Shown: positions 45,180-58,969 of the stretch, in pieces
Position numbering within the stretch: position 1 is the first letter of the stretch
Layout of the letters: each line of letters opens with the position of its first letter
From: Nageia nagi
Taxonomy: Eukaryota; Pinophyta
Direction: 5' to 3'
Assembly: GCA_050084985.1 (NCBI GenBank)
Contig: JBITNC010000001.1
Location: 121,334,001 to 121,398,000, forward strand
DNA length: 64,000 nt
Notes under the pieces: model-generated
What the model was told of the DNA's origin: nothing
The model's input: the letters and a program-made list of their open reading frames with translations, nothing else
Databases searched by the model: none
Translations under genes and position numbers: made by a program

Positions 45180-47950
45180 AAGGGTAGTTAACATGGACAA
45201 TTTAAAGAGATGATTAAAGGGGTTATGGATATATTTCCATTCTCAAGGTGTGACTAAGGATAAATAGAAGTAAAATTAAGAAGTTATATATGACTTTAGA
45301 AGAGAGCAATATGGAAAATCCTAATAAAAAAAACAACCATATATTTTATTCTAAGGAGAATTCAATGACCTTCTTAAAGATTAGTTTTATCCCCTTATTC
45401 ACTATTATTAGTAATTAATGAAGTTTTAATTCTTTAGGTAAGGGATAGGTATTGCAAGAGTATATAATTGGATTCAAGCAATAAGCTATATTACTATGTA
45501 TCTCTAATGGACTCACAAGTTTTGATGACATATATTTCAGGATTTCATGGCTACTTAAGGGAAACATTGATTATTCCTAATCCTATTCATATTTATCAAG
45601 TGAATATTGAAGGACAATACTTTGAGAAACATGGAAAGTAAAGGCAAAATAATGGAAAATATATGAAGAATCAATAGGGTATAAATAAGGAACAATCAAA
45701 GAAAGATAAAGTGTAAGAAAAAACCTAAATAAGCAATACAATATCCACTAAACAAAAATGAAATTAAAATGCATTTTAATCACTATAATAAGAATGATCA
45801 TATTGATGAGAAATGATAGAATATTTAGCCAAACTTTGCTCCATATGGAAAGAAGTAGAATAACTAGTAACAAAAAGTTAAAATTGTCACTAAAAGTAAG
45901 GAAATTGATGACAATTATGAGCTAGATGAAATAATTTGTGTCATAATCAAGTAGCTATAAACTTTAAGGAAAAAGAGTGTAACAAGGAGAGGAGGATAAA
46001 AGTCTTCCATATTAAGATTTAGTCAAAGAAGATGCAAATTAATTCACTATTTATTTGAGATTACAAGCCAACCTTCTTATTTAAGACTTGGTGAAGAAGT
46101 TAGGATTGAGTACTCATAACCAACCTCACTCATATCCTCTAAATTGGGTGCACATTCATTCCAATATGTAGGTGATACTAGAATATAAGTTAAAATTCAT
46201 CATTAATACATGTAAATTAATATGTGATTTGATTAAGTCTATTAAATATTTGTGGTGTTATTTTAGTAAATGCATATTTATATTATTTAACAAAGATGTA
46301 TTTATTATAGAATACAAAATTAATATAGTCTAATCAAATAAAATTCTTTCGATGATAACCTACTAAGAAAAGAGACTCATTGATGTTAGTGAGAGGTTTT
46401 TAAGAATTATAGTGCTCAAACCTTCAAAAAAAGGGAAATATAACTAAATTTAATAGAGTTTCCAATTGGAAATAGTAACCCACCAAATGAATTTATTAGT
46501 GAAAGAGTTTTAAGAGATTTTTGTAGAGCCTATGGGGTTCCTATGTAGAAGGGAGATTGAGCACAAAATTCAATTCTTACTTGATGCTCTTATACTAATA
46601 TAGTATATTGTATGTACAATCTATAATTGAAAATAAAAAGATTAAAAAATATATATGAGAAATCCTAGATCAAGGAGTTATTTTTCTAAGTACATTTGCA
46701 TGTGATTAACTTATTATGTTTGTGCCAAAGAAGGATGAGACTTGGAGAATATGTATGTAATACCATATGCTAAATAAGATTAATATCAATAATAGGTATG
46801 GATTTCCTTGGATTGATGATTTGGTGGATTAGTTACAATTGGTAAAATATTTGACTAAGTTAGACCTTAGAAGTGGATATCACCAAATTCTAATAAAGGA
46901 GGAAGACACATGAAAAATAACATTGAAAATTAGGAAAAAATTATATCAGTAATTGGTACTTCCATTTGATTTATGCAATGCACTTGCCATAATATTCATG
47001 AAGGTAATGAATGATATTTTAAAATATTTTATTGATTAATTTGTTGTTATTTATTTGATGATACCCTAGTTTATAACTAATATATTGTAGGAGAAAAAAC
47101 TAAGTCATTTAAAATAAGTGTTACATACTCTACAAACAAAAGAAGTTGTTAAAAATATAGATATGTGATTTTGGATAGCAATCTTTAGTATACTTAGGGC
47201 ATTTTGTATGTACATAATAGTTTAAAATTGGCCTAAGCAATTTAAATTCATTATAAGTGGCCAAGACTAAGCAATATCATATAGATAAGGAGTTTCTTAA
47301 GGCTATCTAATACATTAGAATATTCATTCTTATTTTTTTAAGTCATTACTTTACCATTGCATGATATCACTAGTATGAAGAAGTTATTCTTATGTGGAAA
47401 GAAGAAATTACAATCAAATTTTGATATATTGAAGTAAAAATCAATAATACTAAATTATTGATACTACATAATTTACAACAACAATTTCATATTGAAATAG
47501 ATGTAAGTGAGTCTATTGTATGGTAGTTTTCATTCAAGGAGGAAGACCCATTTATTACCATTTTGAGAAATTCAATGGGATAGTTATAAATTATCCATAA
47601 AACAAAAAGGTGTTATTTACATTATTCCAAGAAATGAAAATATAGAAGCATTATATGTCAGGGAAGGAGATCATTATCCATATTGAATCATCAACCTCAA
47701 CATTATTTGTAGACTTAGTCCAAATTACAACAAGTAATACATTTTAGATTGATGGGGTTTTTATAGTAGTTTGATTTAATTATCAAGTATTAAAAGGGCA
47801 TCACTAATACAATTACATATATGCTATGAAGATCACCCATTAAAGTTCTAGTTATGGGTACTATCATGGATATTTTTTCTTTTATGCATGAAGCGTACAA
47901 GAAGGCAAACATTTGTTAAAGATGGACCTTGATTATTTGGCTAAGTATAT
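45180..47950 (+). mobile_element. Ty3/gypsy retrotransposon relic, gag to RNase H
   Basis: Very decayed, but the order is clear on the plus strand. Gag starts YFHSQGVTK (45,230) and has DLLKD.FYPL near 45,370. A broken zinc knuckle, HYNKNDHIDEK, lies at ~45,780. The RT reads PKKDETWRI, LNKIN..NRYGFPWIDDL (46,725-46,830) and LDLRSGYHQILIKEED, LVLPFDLCNA, with VVIYLDDTLVY as the broken catalytic box near 47,040-47,070. RNase H reads IIHIESSTS-like, SKLQQVIHFRLMGFL (47,718-47,765) and IKYKKGITN-like text. It fades at ~47,950 before integrase. LTRs were not located. Stops throughout. Confidence 0.85.
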
Positions 47951-48569
47951 AAAAAAACTCTTTATTCTACAATTGGTATATATATGATTGACTAAGAAAG
48001 TTAGTCAATTGGCTAGTGATTGATCATATAAATAGATCGATGGACTTGACTAATCAGTTTGTTGGTAAGTGACCAAAAATATAATCATTTTGTTAGTGGT
48101 TGATCATAAAACAAAGGTACAATATTTCTATTTTGAGTATCCAAACTTGGTATTTGGCTATTCTAGACTTGAGAACTAGATGTTGCATATTGTGGTATTT
48201 TTTATTATTATAAGATTACTCCATTAGAGAGTAGGAAAATATAAAAGCATAAGTGTATAAGTATATTTGGAGATTTGTATAATTAATAGTGATAAAAAGT
48301 GTTAATTTATGAGAGACCATTGTGATAAATATTTGTAAAAATAAAGATGAAGGTAAAACATTATTAGTTATATGTTTTCTCCCTTCATGGCTAAGATTGA
48401 TAATACCAAGAACTAAATATTTTTCTATGGACACAACCCATATTAGGTAAATCATGTTACATATTTATCTTCTTTTATGTATATGATTTTATTATTAATT
48501 ATTCTTTTATAAGCAAACTAGATTAATTTTTTTAAATTATATTTTTATGAAGTAGATCCTAACAACTAG

Positions 48570-48945
48570 TATAAAATTGTTTATTTTTTGGGGTAGTGAA
48601 AATAAAGAAGGGTTTTCAGATTGAGTGGGAGCAATGGTAGAAGAAGGGAAATTCTAGGTTGATAAATTCAATGGCCAAAATTTTTAACATTTTAATATTT
48701 AAATGGAGTATTATTTATATCGAAAGGATATATCTCTACCACTGGGTGGTAAGATAAATAATTGTTAGATATGTCAGATGATGAGTGGGAACTTCTCAAT
48801 ATAAAGGCATTGGGAATGATATAATTATGCCTACTAGTCATGATTGCATTCAATATCTCTAAAAAATATGATAACTAAAGACCTCATGGAGAATTTGGCC
48901 ATGTTGTATGAAAAACCCTCAACTTCAAATAAAATCACTAGACAA
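48570..48945 (+). pseudogene. Copia gag relic
   Basis: Plus-strand text VDKFNGQNF, MEYYLYRKDISLPLGGK, MSDDEWELL-like and LKNMITKDLMENLAMLYEKP matches the N-terminal half of a UBN2-type Copia gag (48,655-48,925). A degenerate primer-site-like AACAACTAGTATAAAATTG lies just upstream near 48,560. Frameshifts and stops; no pol follows. Confidence 0.75.
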
Positions 48946-49189
48946 AAAGGTCTTTGGTGGTGGCCAATTTCAAACAACTTTGTCGAGGTAGGTGTAAGTT
49001 TTCATATATGTGATTTTGGTTGTAGGTTTAATATGGAGGTTTTAACCCTCCACAATAAATCATAATAAGAAGGCACTAAATTGACCCTTAATATCACCCA
49101 AATAAAATAAAAATAAAAACTCCATGTGGAAACCTTACATGGGCTATTTTCATTTTCGAGGGGTAGACCTAAAATTATCATAATTTTTG

Positions 49190-49285
49190 GAGGAGATGGG
49201 AGGAGAGGAGAGATAGGATAGGAGGAGAGTAGGAGAGGGATGAGAGTGAGGAGAGGATTTGTATAAAAGTAGAGGTAGAGGAAAG
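49190..49285 (+). repeat. Purine-rich tract
   Basis: GGAGGAGATGGGAGGAGAGG-like sequence, almost pure G/A; similar to the tract at 720-935. Confidence 0.85.
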
Positions 49286-49755
49286 GAGAGGATAATTTGA
49301 TGAGGCTTGGCAATAAAGGGAAAAGTAAATTCTTCTATATTTTACATACATATCTTAGATATTTTGTTCAAAAATTAGTTTGGGTACATATGATGGGATC
49401 ATTGATGACCATAAAACTATGTTTTCTTCATGCATATTAAAAATAAAATTCAAGCCTTATAGCCTAGATAGTATATAATATACTAGATAGTCTCCGTTTA
49501 TAGCCTAGATAGTCTCTGATATACCTTTTGGTATGTGGAGTCCAATTTTGTGTAGGGTTCTATCTAAGGCTTGGGTATTGGTTTAGAGTTTTTTGCACCT
49601 TACTTCACACATAGCTTTATGGACAAGTGTGCTTAGCCAAAAATAATAGATCCTCTTAGATATTTCAAAACCCCCGATATAGGGTTTCTAGCTTAGACTT
49701 ATAAGAAAAAGAAAAAAAAATTGTGTGTTTTCCTATAGTAGAATGGCCCTAGAAA

Positions 49756-49770
49756 GAGCTTTGATACCAA
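49756..49770 (-). other. Isolated primer-binding-site-like motif
   Basis: Minus strand TTGGTATCAAAGCTC, the common plant retrotransposon variant of the tRNA-iMet site, preceded by ATAGCATTGTAACAT. Suggests a minus-strand LTR element end near 49,775, but no LTR pair was found. Confidence 0.4.
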
Positions 49771-50149
49771 ATGTTACAATGCTATAATTATAAAAAAAAG
49801 TGAGTATTACATAAATGAAATGAATATTGATTTGAAATAGGAAAATGATAATTATCTAAGGAAATAACAGAGTATGTATTGATAAATAGAACATGAAATA
49901 GTAGATAAGGATAGGATTTTACTTAACAAAATCATAGGTCACTTTGAGGGGGCTACCTCCTTACAAGTCCAAAAGTGAAAAGTAGTGTTCTAGATACATT
50001 TTGCTGACAATTCTATCTATTTATAATAAACTAACCCTAACCCTAATAGTAATGCAAAATTAGGCCCTACCCTTAAATCACAATATTACAATTTACAATA
50101 TAGGTTGACAATTAAATAAAAGACTAATACTAACACTAAAATGTTAGGA

Positions 50150-51333
50150 TGTGGGATCCTAATAGAGGATGTATAGTATAGTTACTTTATGTTGAAGAAA
50201 AAAAGTTGAGTGTTATTATTATTGGTAAGGTGATGCTATGATGTTTAATTTAGAGCTACCATGTTGTTATTGAATGGATTTATAAGTGTATATTAGTACT
50301 GCAAGGTAATGATACATTTGGTAATCTGTTCATACTTGTATTGCCCATATATATATCAATATTGTCTATTCAGATATACATCGATGATATCAAGTTATGC
50401 TATATTAAATCTATATTTGTATGTGCTTTTATTAGAATTAGCATGATGTAATTTGAACATTTTTGTTGCCTTGTTGATATTGCTATGAGAAAGTTGTATG
50501 CTTATAGTGATGTTATCATAATTTTTGGTACCATCAATGCTATTATTGAAAGTTATTATGTTCAAAATATTGTTATTATTACTAACTTGAAGAGAGCCAT
50601 TGAATGGAGGTGTTATTGATTCATGATTATGAATGATGTTGATGAGTAAAGTTGTGAGTATATATTGGTGATCGTTGAAGCTATTATAGTGGAATGTATG
50701 TTAGATCTATTGGGCAATATAATTAACATATGATGAAAATAATAGCAATTATATCACTTATTTATAGTTGTAGTTAATGGTTATTATCATATAGTTGATA
50801 CATGTGTTGTTATTTCAATAAGAAGCGTAAAGATGTAATTTATGGAGTTAGGGGGAGTTTGCAAAATTCTAATGCTATTGGTGTTGAAGGATAAAATCAA
50901 TTGCAATTATTGGATGTTGTTGTTGCTGATAAAGATATGTTCTTCTTAAAATGCTATAAAAAATCTCTTATCTATATTAGAAGAAGAACATAGGGAGATA
51001 AGGGTATTGAATGTCAGTGGTGTTGATATTAGTACTATCATGTTTAATCCACTAATGAAAATGTTAAAGTGAATTTGGCATATTTACATATGGAGTAATT
51101 GAATAATTAATGGTGAAAATATTGATATGCATTTGGTCTTGTACTCATATGAAGATGTTACTGCTTATATGAAGTAAAGCAATTGGTGTTGATTTGTATA
51201 CTGATTTAGAGATTGCTATTGAGATGATTGAGTAATTTGTGTTCATGACATACCCTCATGATAATAGCCTACACCTTTTCCATTATTGAAAAGGAGGAGT
51301 GAAGAATATGACTAGAGTTTTGACGATAATGCC
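50150..51333. other. Quasi-repetitive GTT/GAT-rich sequence without genes
   Basis: Many short GTTGTTATT and GATGTTGATG-like words, no stable period that I can see. It runs directly into the polypurine/LTR junction at 51,334, so it may be retroelement interior. Confidence 0.4.
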
Positions 51334-51884
51334 AAAGTGGGAGATTGTTAACCTATGATGTTCTCGTTATTGTCAAAGGAGATAGTTGGCCTAAGTTATT
51401 TTTTATTGTTACTAATAATGCATATAATTCATAATGATAAAGGTGAAAAAGTGAGTTGACATGAATTATTTTCAATGATGCAAAGTCATATAATGTTGGG
51501 TAATGAATAAGTATAGTCATGTCATTTCGGATGAATAATAGAATGAGAAGCATATTGGGTGATGAATTGAGGTCTACTAGGTGATTATACACATATTAGG
51601 TATAAATATATTGTTATTAAGTGTTTTCCATGTGTTCCCATGCTTGAATGAAGCATTGGTAGTGAATTCGATTGCTTTTAAAGTACAATCATGTATTATC
51701 GATGGATGCAAAATGGATGATGTGGATGGATGTTTGCCAAGTGGATCTAAAGTGGTATTAGTGACATTTATAGGTGTTTTTTAGGTGTAACAAGGTATTG
51801 ATGATATGTTCGGTGCTAACATGGAATGCTAATATGTTAAATAAATGTATACTTAGATAAATAATGAAAATATTATATTCTTAG

Positions 51885-53110
51885 GTGATGATGTAAATAG
51901 AAAAATGACTATCCAAAATATACTAAGTCCAATTGCTAAGATAATAGGTCTCTACTATGAGTTAAGTTAAGTATAGATACCATAGATAGAATGACACAAT
52001 GATGAATGTACTGAGTACCAGTATGTAGAGAAACTCAATCAAATAGAAAGAATTTTGACTTATAACATCAACATGAAGATAGTGGCCCAATTTATACTAA
52101 GTATGGTAGAGAGGATAGAATACTAGCATAGTGGAGCATTTTAAGTATCAATGCGATGAGAAGGTAATACAAAGGTTTAGTTGATGATATTAGCAAAGAG
52201 GTATATGTCCAAAAATGCATTAAGTCTGACATCGTATATGGTAAGGTTAAAAAGAGATGAAGTTTAAAATTGATAAGATGATAAAATAGAAGAAGATATA
52301 CTAGCATATGCATCATGACATAGATGGAAGTCTAAGTGAACTAAGTCCAGTAGAGTGGATAATAGGGTATAAAGGAGAAAGCATTAAGAACTTGTAGGGA
52401 GATACATGCCAAAAATATACTAGTTCTAGAAGTCAAGTAAAATCTTGTAAATGATAAACTAGGTATCTATAAGGCAAAGGAATGAGAATGACCATCAATG
52501 GATGATGTAAGGAAAATGATGATATTAAGAAATACATTTAATCTAATGACATATATGATAAGGCTTTGTGATGATGAAGTTAAGCATTGGTAAGAGAAAT
52601 ACAACTAACAAATTACCAACAAGTGGCATCATCAAAATGAGGATTCCAAAAATATATTAATTTCAATGATACATATGAAAGGACTCACTATTGAATGAGT
52701 TAAGAACCAAAAAATGACCAAAGGTAAAGAGATTTCAGTAGATGATGTTAGTAAAGAGTTGGCTACCAAATTTACACTGAATTTAGTACCTAAGATGAGA
52801 TTGTATTGAGAATACAATGTAAGGCACTAGTGAAGGAGAAATCCAATGGAAAGACTGATAGATGATGTCAAGATAACATAAGCAATAGAAGGTATGGTAA
52901 AGATATACTAGTTCTAGTACCGATGATGAAAAATGATGAAGTCTCAAAATGAACCAATTTTGATAGTATAATGGAAAAGGCTTATAAGTGATGAAATAGA
53001 GTGTTGATATAGAAGAACTATCAAGGGGTTACTAGTAGGTGATCTTAGAAATCAAAAGTAATGAAAATAACACTAATTTTAGTCTATATCAAATATGGAC
53101 ATGTCGATGA
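51885..53110 (+). repeat. Degenerate minisatellite, ~120-bp period
   Basis: Repeated pair of motifs, GATGATGT.AG..AA then CCAAAAATATACTAAGT followed by AGTAC..A.GATGA. The second motif occurs near 51,915, 52,091, 52,211, 52,335, 52,411, 52,530, 52,648, 52,766, 52,909 and 53,064. Typical spacing is 118-124 bp, with some irregular intervals from 76 to 176. Confidence 0.82.
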
Positions 53111-53970
53111 GAGTATAAGCCATCGAATAGAAGGATGATGGATATATATAGTGCCAAAAATCAAGTAAAGGGCTTGGAAAGTAAGTAAATCTAAATGAAA
53201 AATATCTATCAAGTAGTAGAATGATCGAATGAGCATGTATCATCATGAGAATATAGATGAAGATTGGTAAAAATAGTTTTATATTAAATATCATGATTGT
53301 GAATGCCCTAAGCTTATTAGCAACCGTTATCAACATGATCATTATAGTCAAAGGTATGGATAATCATAACTATAAGCTTAAAATAGACACTACCAATAGC
53401 AGTTATAATAGCATTTGTAATTGAAAGAGATAAAGAAATGATAGTGCATATTGCATATAAATGAATTATTGAAGATGCTATCATGACTATTACTAGGGTT
53501 TGAGCTAAAGAGAATATACTTATGAAAAAGATGAATGAGCTTGTATCTTTTGGATGATGGGTGAAGGTGTGTAACCTAAATACTATGATGTTGTTGTTAA
53601 TGTGTGATAATATGTTGTGAGATAATTGAGCATTAGAAAGGGAAGAGAGGGAGAAGAGGCAATGTTGATGATATGAGTGTTAGGGAAAAAGAAAAGAAAT
53701 TGAAGAATATAATACATATTGAAAGAGAACAGTAGTAAGAAGAAGAGAAGGGTAATAAATTGAATGAGATGTCAGTGATGACATGAAGAGATAGATTGGC
53801 AAATATGATGGTGTATTGGATATAAAGACTGATTGTCAAGAATTAAATAGAGGTACTTAAAGGTGAATTCTGATGAGCTATAGACCAATAATGGATCTAT
53901 AAACAATAAAGGCATCTTTATATGTTAAATTGATTATTAAACATGGCATTCTAAGTTGGTGCTTAGCATA

Positions 53971-54082
53971 GGGTTTGGTGCTCCTTTCAGTTGGTGACGA
54001 TAAAGCAAGGGTTGGTCCTCCTTTGATTGGTTCTAGTAAAGTAAGGGTTGGTGCTCCTTCTAGTTGGTGTTGGTAAATGATT
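53971..54082 (+). repeat. ~37-bp tandem repeat, three units
   Basis: GGGTT(T)GGT(G/C)CTCCTTT units at 53,971, 54,009 and 54,045. Confidence 0.85.
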
Positions 54083-54935
54083 GTAAATTTGGTGCTTTCA
54101 AAAGGGCTATATTTGGACCATGATCCAAGTAGTCTTAGCTAGGGATGTAACCATATTGGTGAACCTCATTATATCTTGTGTTGTGTGATGCTCCTTTTAT
54201 GTACTTCCTTGCTTTGGTTTATTTTAGTTTTTATATTCCATGGTATTAAGTTTATAAGTTAAGCATTTGAGTTTTAAAAATATAACACACTGATTCATCC
54301 CCTTGTTAGTGTCATTATATGACTAACAAGTTCTTAGAAGATAGACTTATTGATATTGATGCATTTTAATTGTAGTCTATATTTTGTATTAAGACTATGA
54401 TTTTGTAGGGCTCTTAACATTATATTTAATATGATTTTATGTGAGGCTTGTGTGGCTTAATTTTCAAACTCTAAAATTGGAAAAGTGTATCATTTTGCAT
54501 GAAGTACATATAAATCATTATCAAACAAAAACCTACATTTTAAAATTTGAATATATTTTAGCATAATTGAAACTGTATCAAAATGTATTTATAAATAAGT
54601 TATAATATGATAGCAGTATTTAGAGCATATTTGACTTATTTGAGCATAATTATGTAATTATTAATCATTTGAGCATAATTGTATAGAATATTTGACTAGA
54701 GTACTTATCTTTCAAAAATGGTACCCAAAAGTTGATATAATTATTGTAACAAACCTATCAAAAAGAGATAAACTTCCTTTTTCATTTTTGTACAATTAGA
54801 ACACTGTTAAACCAAAGGAGGTTCTTGATATCATAATTTAAGTTTAATATACCAACTTTCTAAATTTTATATGCTTATAGAAAAAGGAGCCCAAAAGATA
54901 TGAAATGATCTAAATGCACCATATTACAAAATGTA

Positions 54936-55215
54936 TTTTCTAAAAAGGCTCTATTAGACATGTATAAAAAACTATGAAAGGGATACACAAGGTGTGGTAA
55001 TTGTTTGACAAGATGCATGATGTAAGCATAGTTTCATAGACTATAAGGATTGCATGGTACCAACAAAATGGGTTTTCTAAAAAAGGCCTTAAGACATGTA
55101 TACAAAATATGGAAGAACACATAAGGCATTGGAATTGTTTGATAAGATGCATGATAAAACATAATTTCATAGTTTGTAATGATTATAGAATAAAAAAAAT
55201 TAGGTTTTCTAAAAA
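54936..55215 (+). repeat. ~135-bp tandem repeat, two units plus a start
   Basis: TTTTCTAAAAA starts at 54,936, 55,073 and 55,205; shared AGACATGTATA, AAGATGCATGAT and TTTCATAG blocks between. Confidence 0.88.
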
Positions 55216-56298
55216 ATTACCTCCTCTCTACTCCCTCACCTATGCAAACTTGAAATGCCTAATAAATTTTAAAGTGCCTTAATAACATAACCTTTATATA
55301 TGTTTTATTTGCATGAAGTCATGCAATCTAGTGGATGAGGGTTGTAAATACTTTAATAGTATAAGTGAATCTTATTACATTATTCCTAGGATGAATCATT
55401 AAATGCATTGTTAACTTTTTTTCTTGAAATGTGCTTTTTCATAGTCATCTCAATAGAAAGTATCTTTAATATATGATATAGTTAATCTTATTTTCACTTT
55501 TTATCACTTTAGAAAGGGTATTAAACATCTATCGTGGATCTTCTTGATGACTCATGATGGCTAAAGGTTTTATATTATTTCAACCTTTCCTCCCTTACTG
55601 ATTTACATGCCAACATATTCTTTTTATCATCCTCCTCTCTTGTAAAAACTTGGAACTTGTTTAGATTTGGTATTCTATTTTTTAAAAGGAAATCCTAGAG
55701 TAATAAAATATTTTCTCAAAGCTATATTACACATTCTTTTAGCATGTTTGATAGAGTATGAATTATTTATGATGTGTTGTTGCAAATTTCAATATAAGTT
55801 CATAAAATAGTCATGAAAGTGGATAAACTATAAACCATGATTGCTAATTGAAGAATGCTCCACTCACTATCAATAATTCCTCCTTGACACTCTCCTCCTA
55901 GAGGTAAATCTCAACTATGATAAATCCATTGCTCTGTTCTCACCAAGCATCCATAGACATCACCTTGTTAGTGCTCTTTGCCAAGAATTTTTGATGATCG
56001 ACCATGAGCAAGACCAGATAAACATCCCTTTAATTCCTTTTTCATTTCTCCAACCAAGAATAATTAGTTTGTTGCTATTTTTCATGGTTGGAATGTGGAA
56101 CAAGAGGATACATATCCTAGTTTTGTGTAGGTTGCTAATCCAAGGTGTTTGGTGAAGATGGATGAAAATACTAACCCTTGAAGAATCCACATTAGTTGTC
56201 ATAACTTTTTCAATTTCATGAAACCCCTATGGTCTTATCATAGTCAATTACTTGATTGAAATGTCACTTTTGTTATTACTTATATGTTGCTAACTTTT
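55216..56298. other. No recognisable gene
   Basis: AT-rich; nothing supported. Confidence 0.5.
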
Positions 56299-56650
56299 AA
56301 CTATTTTGAGATATGCTTATTCATCCAAATTTTTAATATAAAATTATTATATTTTATTAATAAAATTATTTTAAAATACTTATCAATATGATTATTTTGG
56401 ATGTATTTATCGATCCAACTTTTTTGCATGTAAAATTATTATATTTTATTAATGTAATATTATTTTTTAAAACACTAATATTAAATAATAGATTCCTTAT
56501 AACTATTTTAAGATATCCTTATCCATCCAACTTTTTTAATGTAAATTTATTATATATCATTAATGTAATGCTTTTTTAAAAATGTATAATATAATTATTT
56601 GGGAGTGTATTTCCAAAATCATTATATTATATTAATGTAATATTTTTGCT
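56299..56650 (+). repeat. 91-111-bp tandem repeat, four diverged units
   Basis: Units near 56,299, 56,390, 56,501 and 56,592 with AACTATTTTGAGATAT, TATCCATCCAACTTTTT and TTATATTTTATTAATGTAAT blocks. Ends ~330 bp upstream of the carboxypeptidase start. Confidence 0.85.
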
Positions 56651-56914
56651 TTTATTTCTTTTAAAAAATAGCTAATTTTAAGCAATAGTTCCTCCATTGT
56701 TTTCTCAATCATAATAGCTTTAATTCCACGCTCATGCAAGTCCAACTAAACTAAACTACCCAACGGTCTTCCGAAGCTAAGAACTATGCACAACAGACAC
56801 TTAACTCAGACCAATTTTTTTTCCGAAGCTAATTTCAGACCAATTTTGTTTCCTTAATAGAAGGATTTTCGGTGGTGTAATATGTCACGCTTTACTCTTT
56901 CAAATCCAATACAC

Positions 56915-56923
56915 CTATAAATC
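56915..56923 (+). promoter_or_regulatory. TATA box of the SCPL gene
   Basis: CTATAAATC, 62 bp upstream of the ATG at 56,986, a fitting distance for a plant core promoter with a short leader. Confidence 0.5.
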
Positions 56924-57567
56924 AAATGGTCATGCCAATTGTAAGGAAAACGTAGATTGAAAGAGGTTGTATAAGCTACCATAAGATGGCTTCCAAGGTT
57001 TTGGAGTTTTGCATTGTGTTATCGGTTTTAGTTCATGGTGCGAATTGTGCTTTTCAATATGATTTGATTGTGAAGTTGCCTGGCCAACCTGAAAATTTAT
57101 TCTTCAATCAATATGGTAGATATGTTACCATCGATAAGCACAATGGTAGAGCATTGTTCTACTACTTCGTAGAGGCAGAGAAGAATCCTGAATCTATGCC
57201 ATTGGTCTTGTGGATTAATGGAGGTAAAATAAGATGAATATGTTTCATTATCTTGATTGTACATTCAAATTATTTCAACTTAAGAGACAGTTAAAATCTA
57301 CCTTTTGTATTATACTTTGTGATCCATTATCACCATACAATCCATAACATTATGATTTTTCACCGTAGTTTGTAATGATGTTAAGATAAAAACTATATGC
57401 AAGAATAAAATTTGAGTATATAAGTTTTCTTAAGGTTCAAGAAGTCGTAGGATTGAAAGGCCATATGCGCACTAATAGAAATTACTTTTTCACCAATGTT
57501 ATTTTTCACTGCTATATTCATTAAATTTTTGGGTATGTTGATCAAACTAGTAGCTATTTAATTTAGT

Positions 57568-57711
57568 GGTCTTAATTCAATTCTTTGAATATGTTTCTTT
57601 TAACTTCAAGGATGTGGATTATGTTTCTTTAAATTTATTGGTCTTGATTCAATTCTTTGAATATGTTTCTTTAACTTCAAGAATGTGGATTATGTCTGCC
57701 ATATATATTTC
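57568..57711 (+). repeat. 72-bp tandem duplication in SCPL intron 1
   Basis: GGTCTT(A/G)ATTCAATTCTTTG starts at 57,568 and 57,640; nearly identical units ending GATGTGGATTATGT. Confidence 0.92.
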
Positions 57712-58969
57712 AAATCCTTTGATCAATCATTGCAGGGCCTAGATGCTCATCACTTGGATATGGGGGCGTTTGAGGAGCATGGTCCTTTCAGACCCACAAC
57801 CTAGGGTTCATATAAAAACGAATTTTCTTGGAATAAAGGTACTTACTATGTTTTTATTCTTGGTGTTTTTGAGTTATATTATTGGTATATATTCTTATGG
57901 TATACGATTGTTCTTATTGATGGCAGAAGCAAATGTACTATATATTCGGAGCCCTATTGGAGTAGGATTTTCATATTCAAATAATAAGTCAGACTATTGA
58001 TTGTTTAATACACTTAAACTGGTATACCATCTTCCTCTAAAACTGTTATATCATCTTCCTCTATATATCTTTAGACAGCAATGTACAGACGTTTATAGTT
58101 TCTTTTCACAATGGGTTGTGCTTAAATGATTTAGTTACCTTATGTGTTTCTATTTTGGTTGTGATCCTTTTGAACTGCATTCTTTATAAATTATGGGTGG
58201 CTAATTTTTATGTTGGATCATATAGGAAAGACTAACAAAGGAAGTTTTCTCTATGCTTAAAACTAATCAATAATTGTTGAATGATGCAGCCCAGGATATT
58301 TTGGAATTCCTCCTGATTGGGTTTTAAAAATTTCCAGAGTACAGACACTCGGAGTTTTACTTAGCAGGAGAGAGCTATAGAGGTATGTGTACGTAATGCT
58401 CCTTTGTTTAAAAGTATTTGTTAGACTGATAGATAAGAGTTGATAAACTTTCACTTTCCCAAAATTTACATATCACTTAAAGGTTTATTTTCTATGCTCT
58501 ATATAACCAATATTATAAGGTTTCTAACTGATGTCCAAAATTTACCCATTGTATATGCAGAATACACATTAAATGGAAGGATGGTTTTGTTTATGTCGTC
58601 AATATCTTTTAATGAATTTCACCAATGTCATACAGGGCATTATATTCTTCAATTTGCAAGCCTTGTGCTAGACTACAACAGAAGGCCAAGCATCGTTCCT
58701 ATCAAACTCAAAGCAATTCTTGTATGTTATGAACATTGTTAAGTATGGAGCCTAATATTTAATGAGGTGTATTCAATATGATCCGGATCTTCAATTTTAA
58801 TGAAACTGGGTGGTTTAATCCATATGCCAACAAAATCATGTGCAAAATCATTGATCTATATATCCATGTGAGTTGGGAGGAGAAAATCAAGCTGGAATCT
58901 CATTGCATGAGAGAGAAATATCTTGGCTGTCATTTTGAGAGCCACATGAGAGTCAGCCAGTAGAGCTGA

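Larger units (their letters stand above)
51334..54335 (+). mobile_element. Possible very long 3' LTR
   Basis: AAAGTGGGAGAT (51,334-51,345), a typical Copia polypurine tract, is followed by TGTTAACCTATGATGTTC, a typical LTR start. A possible end, CATCCCCTTGTTAGTG then GACTAACA, lies near 54,335; this would make a ~3.0 kb LTR containing the minisatellite below. A second start-like segment at 53,573 (TGTGTAACCTAAATACTATG) is an alternative. The left junction is reasonable; the right end is uncertain. Confidence 0.4.

Noticed and set aside
50033-50050. CTAACCCTAACCCTAA, telomere-like
   Set aside because: Only two units; expected by chance or as trivial interstitial sequence.
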